DNA of 9,396 nt from Candidatus Zixiibacteriota bacterium (GTDB lineage Bacteria; SM23-81). The stretch spans positions 1 through 9,396 of the forward strand of contig DAOVRJ010000082.1 of assembly GCA_030628225.1 (NCBI GenBank). Direction: 5' to 3'. Below are positions 6,353 to 9,396 of the stretch, piece after piece. The position numbers and the translations under genes were made by a program. The first letter of the stretch is position 1; each line of letters starts with the position of its first letter. The notes under the pieces are model-generated. The model ran no database searches. It was given only the letters and a program-made list of their open reading frames with translations, and was not told the DNA's origin.

Positions 6353-7381
6353 ATGGTCAACGTCGGACTTATCGGCTGTGGCTACTGGGGACCCAATCTA
6401 CTCAGAAATCTCAACCAGCTGGAAAATACTCGAGTGATCAAAGTGGCGGACCTGAGAAAAGAACGCCGGGATTACGTTCATCGCAACTATCCCCAAATCC
6501 AAACCACCAAAAATCATGAGGAGATCATGGAGGACCCCGATATCCAGGCAGTGGCGATCGCCACCGAGGCCAGGTCTCATTACACCTTCGTCAAATCGGC
6601 CCTGGAAAAGGACAAGCACGTGCTGGTGGAGAAACCCATGGCTATGAACTCGAAGGAAGGCCAGAAGCTGGTCGATCTGGCCGAGGACGCCAAGAAGGTG
6701 CTCATGGTGGGCCACACTTTCATTTACAACTCCGCCGTCAGGGCCTTGAAGCGATACATTCAAGGCGGCGAGGTGGGAGATGTTTACTACATCTACGCCC
6801 AGAGGTTGAACCTTGGCCGAGTTCGGGAAGACATCAACGCCATGTGGAACCTGGCCCCCCATGACATCTCCATTCTCAACTATCTCCTGGACGCCGAGCC
6901 CGTCAGCGTCTCGGCCAAGGGTGTCTCCTATATCCAAGAGGGGATCGAGGACGTGGTCTTCATGACCCTCACCTACCCCCATAAAGTGACGGCCCACATA
7001 CACGTCAGCTGGCTGGATCCCAGCAAGGTCAGACGCTACACCGTGGTGGGCAGCAAAAAGATGATCATCTACGACGACGTGAGCGACGCCAAGCTCCAAA
7101 TCTATGACAAGGGCATAACCAAAAAGACTATCACCACCGCCTTCGACCAGGCGGACGATTTCGGAAAGTTTCAGCTCATACAACGAGCCGGGGACATCCT
7201 CATTCCCCAGATTAAATACATTGAGCCATTACGCACTGAATGTATACACTTCGTAGAGTGCATTAAAAAGGGTGACAAACCAATCACCGATGGCCGCAAT
7301 GGCTTGGCGGTCATTCATGTTCTGGAAGCAGCCGGGGTTTCTCTCTGCTCATCAGGACGGGAGATTACCATTAAACCATAA
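6353..7381 (+). CDS. Gfo/Idh/MocA-family NAD(P)-dependent sugar dehydrogenase
   Basis: A 342-residue cytoplasmic oxidoreductase. The N-terminal Rossmann fold starts at once with VNVGLIGCGYWG, holding the dinucleotide motif G8-C-G10-Y-W-G13. The family catalytic lysine is in E93-K94-P95, and the C-terminal substrate domain carries 'NLAPHDISIL' with the conserved histidine H170. Length is typical. The DegT aminotransferase begins 9 bases after its stop. This pairing is known from nucleotide-sugar pathways in which C3 of a UDP-N-acetylhexosamine is oxidised and then aminated (GnnA/GnnB for lipid A diamino sugar, WbpB/WbpE for a diamino uronic acid). The 'GCGYWGPN' start looks less like WbpB, as I recall it, than like the general GnnA-type group, but substrate and position of oxidation remain inferred. 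No UDP-sugar 6-dehydrogenase or N-acetyltransferase gene is in the window. Start choice rests on the GGGGGA site. Confidence 0.9.
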   Translation: MVNVGLIGCGYWGPNLLRNLNQLENTRVIKVADLRKERRDYVHRNYPQIQTTKNHEEIMEDPDIQAVAIATEARSHYTFVKSALEKDKHVLVEKPMAMNSKEGQKLVDLAEDAKKVLMVGHTFIYNSAVRALKRYIQGGEVGDVYYIYAQRLNLGRVREDINAMWNLAPHDISILNYLLDAEPVSVSAKGVSYIQEGIEDVVFMTLTYPHKVTAHIHVSWLDPSKVRRYTVVGSKKMIIYDDVSDAKLQIYDKGITKKTITTAFDQADDFGKFQLIQRAGDILIPQIKYIEPLRTECIHFVECIKKGDKPITDGRNGLAVIHVLEAAGVSLCSSGREITIKP

Positions 7382-7390
7382 GGACATAAC

Positions 7391-8488
7391 ATGAACGTAC
7401 CCTTCGTAGACCTGAAAGCTCAATACGCCCAGATCCGCGACCAGATCAACCCGGCCATCCAGGAGGTGATGGACAACACCAGCTTCGTGGGCGGGCCCCA
7501 ATTGAAGGCCTTTGAGGAGCAATTCGCCACATTCTGTGAAGCAAAGCACGCCATCGGGGTCAGCTCCGGAACAGCTGCCCTGCACGTGGCCCTGGTGGCC
7601 ACGGGCACCGGCCCTGGCGATGAGGTGATCACCGTTCCCAACACCTTCATCGCCACCACAGAGGCCATCACCATGGCCGGGGCCAGGCCCGTATTCGTGG
7701 ACGTGGATCCGGAAAGCCACAACATCGACGTCTGCAAGATCGAGGAGGCCATCACGCCCAAGACCAAAGCCATCCTGCCTGTTCATCTCTACGGGCAGCC
7801 TGCCGACATGGAGCCCATCATGGAGATCGCCGGCCGGCGCGGCCTGGCCGTCGTCGAGGACGCCTGCCAGGCTCATGGAGCGAAGTATAAAGGAAAAAGA
7901 GTCGGCGCGCTGGGCCATGTGGGCTGCTTCAGCTTTTATCCCGGAAAGAACCTGGGCGCTTATGGTGACGGGGGTATGTTGGTGACCAACGACACCAAAA
8001 TCGCGGAAATGGTTCGGCTCCTGGCCAATCACGGCCGGGCCGAGAAAAACAAGCACTCCCTGGAGGGATTCAACTACCGGCTGGACGGCATCCAGGCGGC
8101 CGTTCTCAGCGTTAAGCTCAAACACTTAGCGGACTGGACAGACCGGCGGCGCCACAATGCTCAACGCTACAGCGAGCTGCTCCGGGATGTGGATGTAATT
8201 ACGCCCGTCGAAAAAGAATTTGCAAAACATGTCTTTCATCTATATATTATCACATCGAATCGGCGGGACGCGCTTGCCGAACACCTGCGCTCTTGCGGGG
8301 TGGCTGTGGGCCTCCATTATCCCATCGCCCTTCATCTCCAGCAGGCTTACGCCCATCTAGGATATGGGCAAGGCTCATTTCCGGTGGCCGAGCAGTGTGC
8401 TGAGCAGGTGCTCTCCCTGCCCATGTTCGCCGAGCTAACTGAAGAGCAGATCCAACACGTTGTCAATGGGATCAAGAAATTCGTGTAA
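7391..8488 (+). CDS. DegT/DnrJ/EryC1-family PLP-dependent sugar aminotransferase
   Basis: A 365-residue cytoplasmic enzyme that moves an amino group, usually from glutamate, to a keto-sugar nucleotide. It opens with the family start 'NVPFVDLKAQY'. It shows the PLP-phosphate region 'GVSSGTAALHVAL', the PLP-ring aspartate in 'VVEDACQAHGA' (D157, with Q160), and the Schiff-base lysine K186 in 'FSFYPGKNLGAYGDGG'. The substrate-side 'NYRLDGIQAAVL' and 'GLHYPIALHLQ' are also present. The set is complete and length is standard. AAGGA at 7380-7384 lies 6 bases before the ATG and overlaps the previous stop, so it is probably translated together with the dehydrogenase. It most likely aminates the keto sugar made by that enzyme. 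WbpE, GnnB, QdtB and FdtB are all in this family, and the sequence alone does not settle between a 3-amino and a 4-amino product. Codon use is markedly GC-rich. Confidence 0.93.
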   Translation: MNVPFVDLKAQYAQIRDQINPAIQEVMDNTSFVGGPQLKAFEEQFATFCEAKHAIGVSSGTAALHVALVATGTGPGDEVITVPNTFIATTEAITMAGARPVFVDVDPESHNIDVCKIEEAITPKTKAILPVHLYGQPADMEPIMEIAGRRGLAVVEDACQAHGAKYKGKRVGALGHVGCFSFYPGKNLGAYGDGGMLVTNDTKIAEMVRLLANHGRAEKNKHSLEGFNYRLDGIQAAVLSVKLKHLADWTDRRRHNAQRYSELLRDVDVITPVEKEFAKHVFHLYIITSNRRDALAEHLRSCGVAVGLHYPIALHLQQAYAHLGYGQGSFPVAEQCAEQVLSLPMFAELTEEQIQHVVNGIKKFV

Positions 8489-8536
8489 AATGGGAATCTC
8501 CGATTCCTCACCCTCTATTCTCAGACTTTTCGGAAA

Positions 8537-8541
8537 AGAGG
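8537..8541 (+). promoter_or_regulatory. Ribosome binding site for the sugar transferase
   Basis: AGAGG (in AAGAGGTAA) lies 9 bases before ATG 8551 and supports that start over the later in-frame ATG at 8575. It touches the 3' arm of a small CTTTT/AAAAG hairpin. Confidence 0.6.
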
Positions 8542-8550
8542 TAAGCTGTT

Positions 8551-9396
8551 ATGGATGCGGTGAAACCAAGGCGCATGAACAGGAGAAAAACTTTGCTCGC
8601 CCTCCTGGCCATGGTCGACCTGGTCACCATCTACATCTCCCTCCTCTTCGCCCAGTGGCTGCGGTTCGACTCCGGCTTCTTCGGCCCCAGTTCCGGACTG
8701 AGCGCCCGGAACGCGCCTTTCCTGCTGGCCCTCTCGGCAACATGGCTGCTCATCTTCGCGGCCTATGGTCTGTATAAGGAGAGAAACTTCTTCCCGGTGA
8801 TGGAACAGCTCTTCCGGGTGCTGAAAGCCGTGGTGGCCGGCACCTTTCTCCTGCTGGTCCTGGTCTTCGTGCTCAAGGCCGACTCCCGTCTTCAGAGCCG
8901 TCTTTTCATCGGTTTCGGCTTTCTGGCCAGCCTGGGCTCTCTTTTTATATGGCGCGGCCTCCTGTTCAGCAAGCTGATCTGCCGGTTGGTGGGCCAGTAC
9001 GCAATTGGCAAAAAGGCCCTCATCGTGGGCGCAGGAGAGAGAGGTCGTCATCTGGCCCAGCACATCGCCGAATGTCCCTCACTGGGCCTGGACGTCGTCG
9101 GTTTCGTCGACGACGGATCGGCCCTCCAGAAAGCCAACGCTGGCAACCTGGCCATTCTTGGTACCACCTCGGATATCGCCGAGGTGGTGCAAAGGTATGA
9201 TGTGGGGGAGATCTTCCTGGGAATTCCCTCCCTGAGCCACGCAGAACTGCTAACCCTTATCGACAAGTGCAAGGCCACCCAGCTTCCGGTGACCCTCACC
9301 TCAGAGCTCCTGACCGTGGTCAGCCAGCACTCCTCCTTAGGCAAAATCGATGGGATTCCAGCCATCACCATCCAGCCCAATAAATTCTCAGAGGTG
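8551..9396 (+). CDS. Polyprenyl-phosphate sugar-1-phosphate transferase, N-terminal part (cut by window end)
   Basis: The frame is open from ATG 8551 to the last base (282 codons), so the 3' end is missing. After a basic start (RRMNRRK) four hydrophobic segments are visible at about 15-37, 56-74, 90-108 and 117-134. A Rossmann-like CoA-binding-3 type domain follows: 'KKALIVGAGERG' with G160, G162 and G165, 'GLDVVGFVDD', 'AILGTTSDIAEVV' and 'EIFLGIPS'. The last residues, 'IDGIPAITIQPNKFSEV' (266-282), resemble the linker just before the bacterial sugar transferase catalytic domain of WbaP/WcaJ-type enzymes. That catalytic domain lies beyond the window. Such enzymes sit in the inner membrane and start glycan assembly by moving a sugar-1-phosphate from a UDP-sugar to undecaprenyl phosphate. 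The main alternative is a membrane nucleotide-sugar 4,6-dehydratase (WbpM/PglF type), which shares this N-terminal layout; the DGIP linker speaks against it. Confidence 0.8.
   Translation, partial: MDAVKPRRMNRRKTLLALLAMVDLVTIYISLLFAQWLRFDSGFFGPSSGLSARNAPFLLALSATWLLIFAAYGLYKERNFFPVMEQLFRVLKAVVAGTFLLLVLVFVLKADSRLQSRLFIGFGFLASLGSLFIWRGLLFSKLICRLVGQYAIGKKALIVGAGERGRHLAQHIAECPSLGLDVVGFVDDGSALQKANAGNLAILGTTSDIAEVVQRYDVGEIFLGIPSLSHAELLTLIDKCKATQLPVTLTSELLTVVSQHSSLGKIDGIPAITIQPNKFSEV

Noticed and set aside
8526-8538. CTTTT-CGG-AAAAG hairpin before the sugar transferase gene, considered as a terminator
   Set aside because: The stem is only 5 pairs, mostly A-T, without a following T-run, and it touches the ribosome binding site. 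Too weak for a terminator.
8460-8777. Plus-strand frame spanning the aminotransferase end and the start of the sugar transferase
   Set aside because: It overlaps both real genes in another frame, and its sequence is an arginine/proline-rich shadow with no domain. The membrane protein frame from 8551 explains the region better.
1-9396. Retron, CRISPR, toxin-antitoxin, phage or transposon signals
   Set aside because: No direct-repeat arrays, inverted terminal repeats, reverse transcriptase, integrase or paired small genes were seen on either strand.

Overview
This window is part of a surface-polysaccharide (exopolysaccharide, capsule or O-antigen type) gene cluster from a bacterium. Eight protein-coding genes all lie on the + strand, and two of them run off the window edges. 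The gaps between them are 5 to 64 bases, which suggests one long transcription unit. No tRNA, rRNA, CRISPR array, insertion sequence or convincing terminator was seen. The first protein ends in a YPNPFN-type FlgD-like/type IX secretion-like tail. Such tails are common in Bacteroidota, the wider FCB group and many uncultivated candidate phyla (Zixibacteria, KSB1, Latescibacteria and similar). That is the only taxonomic hint, so the assignment is tentative.

Layout, left to right: (1) 1-2022, the 3' part of an exported multidomain protein with a polysaccharide-deacetylase-like region, a CARDB-like Ig domain, a beta-sandwich-like region and the C-terminal sorting tail. (2) 2041-3237, a GT4 glycosyltransferase with a TTG start. 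(3) 3243-4253, a CarB-like ATP-grasp ligase. (4) 4314-4958, a small HAD phosphatase. (5) 4972-6288, a lipoprotein with a carboxypeptidase-regulatory-like domain and a right-handed beta-helix of about eight 22-residue coils. (6) 6353-7381, a Gfo/Idh/MocA NAD(P)-dependent sugar dehydrogenase. (7) 7391-8488, a DegT/DnrJ/EryC1 PLP aminotransferase. (8) 8551-9396, the N-terminal 282 residues of a membrane polyprenyl-phosphate sugar-1-phosphate transferase, cut by the window end.

A reasonable joint reading is as follows. The transferase in (8) starts the lipid-linked glycan. The pair (6)+(7) makes an amino sugar nucleotide by oxidation and then transamination. The GT4 in (2) adds a sugar. The ATP-grasp/HAD pair (3)+(4) may make or attach an unusual substituent. 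The exported proteins (1) and (5) could act on or bind the finished polymer outside the inner membrane. The first part of this rests on well-known families. The roles of (1), (3), (4) and (5) are inference.

The least explained parts are the ATP-grasp/HAD pair and the two exported proteins placed among cytoplasmic sugar enzymes. I see no single element that proves a new system.
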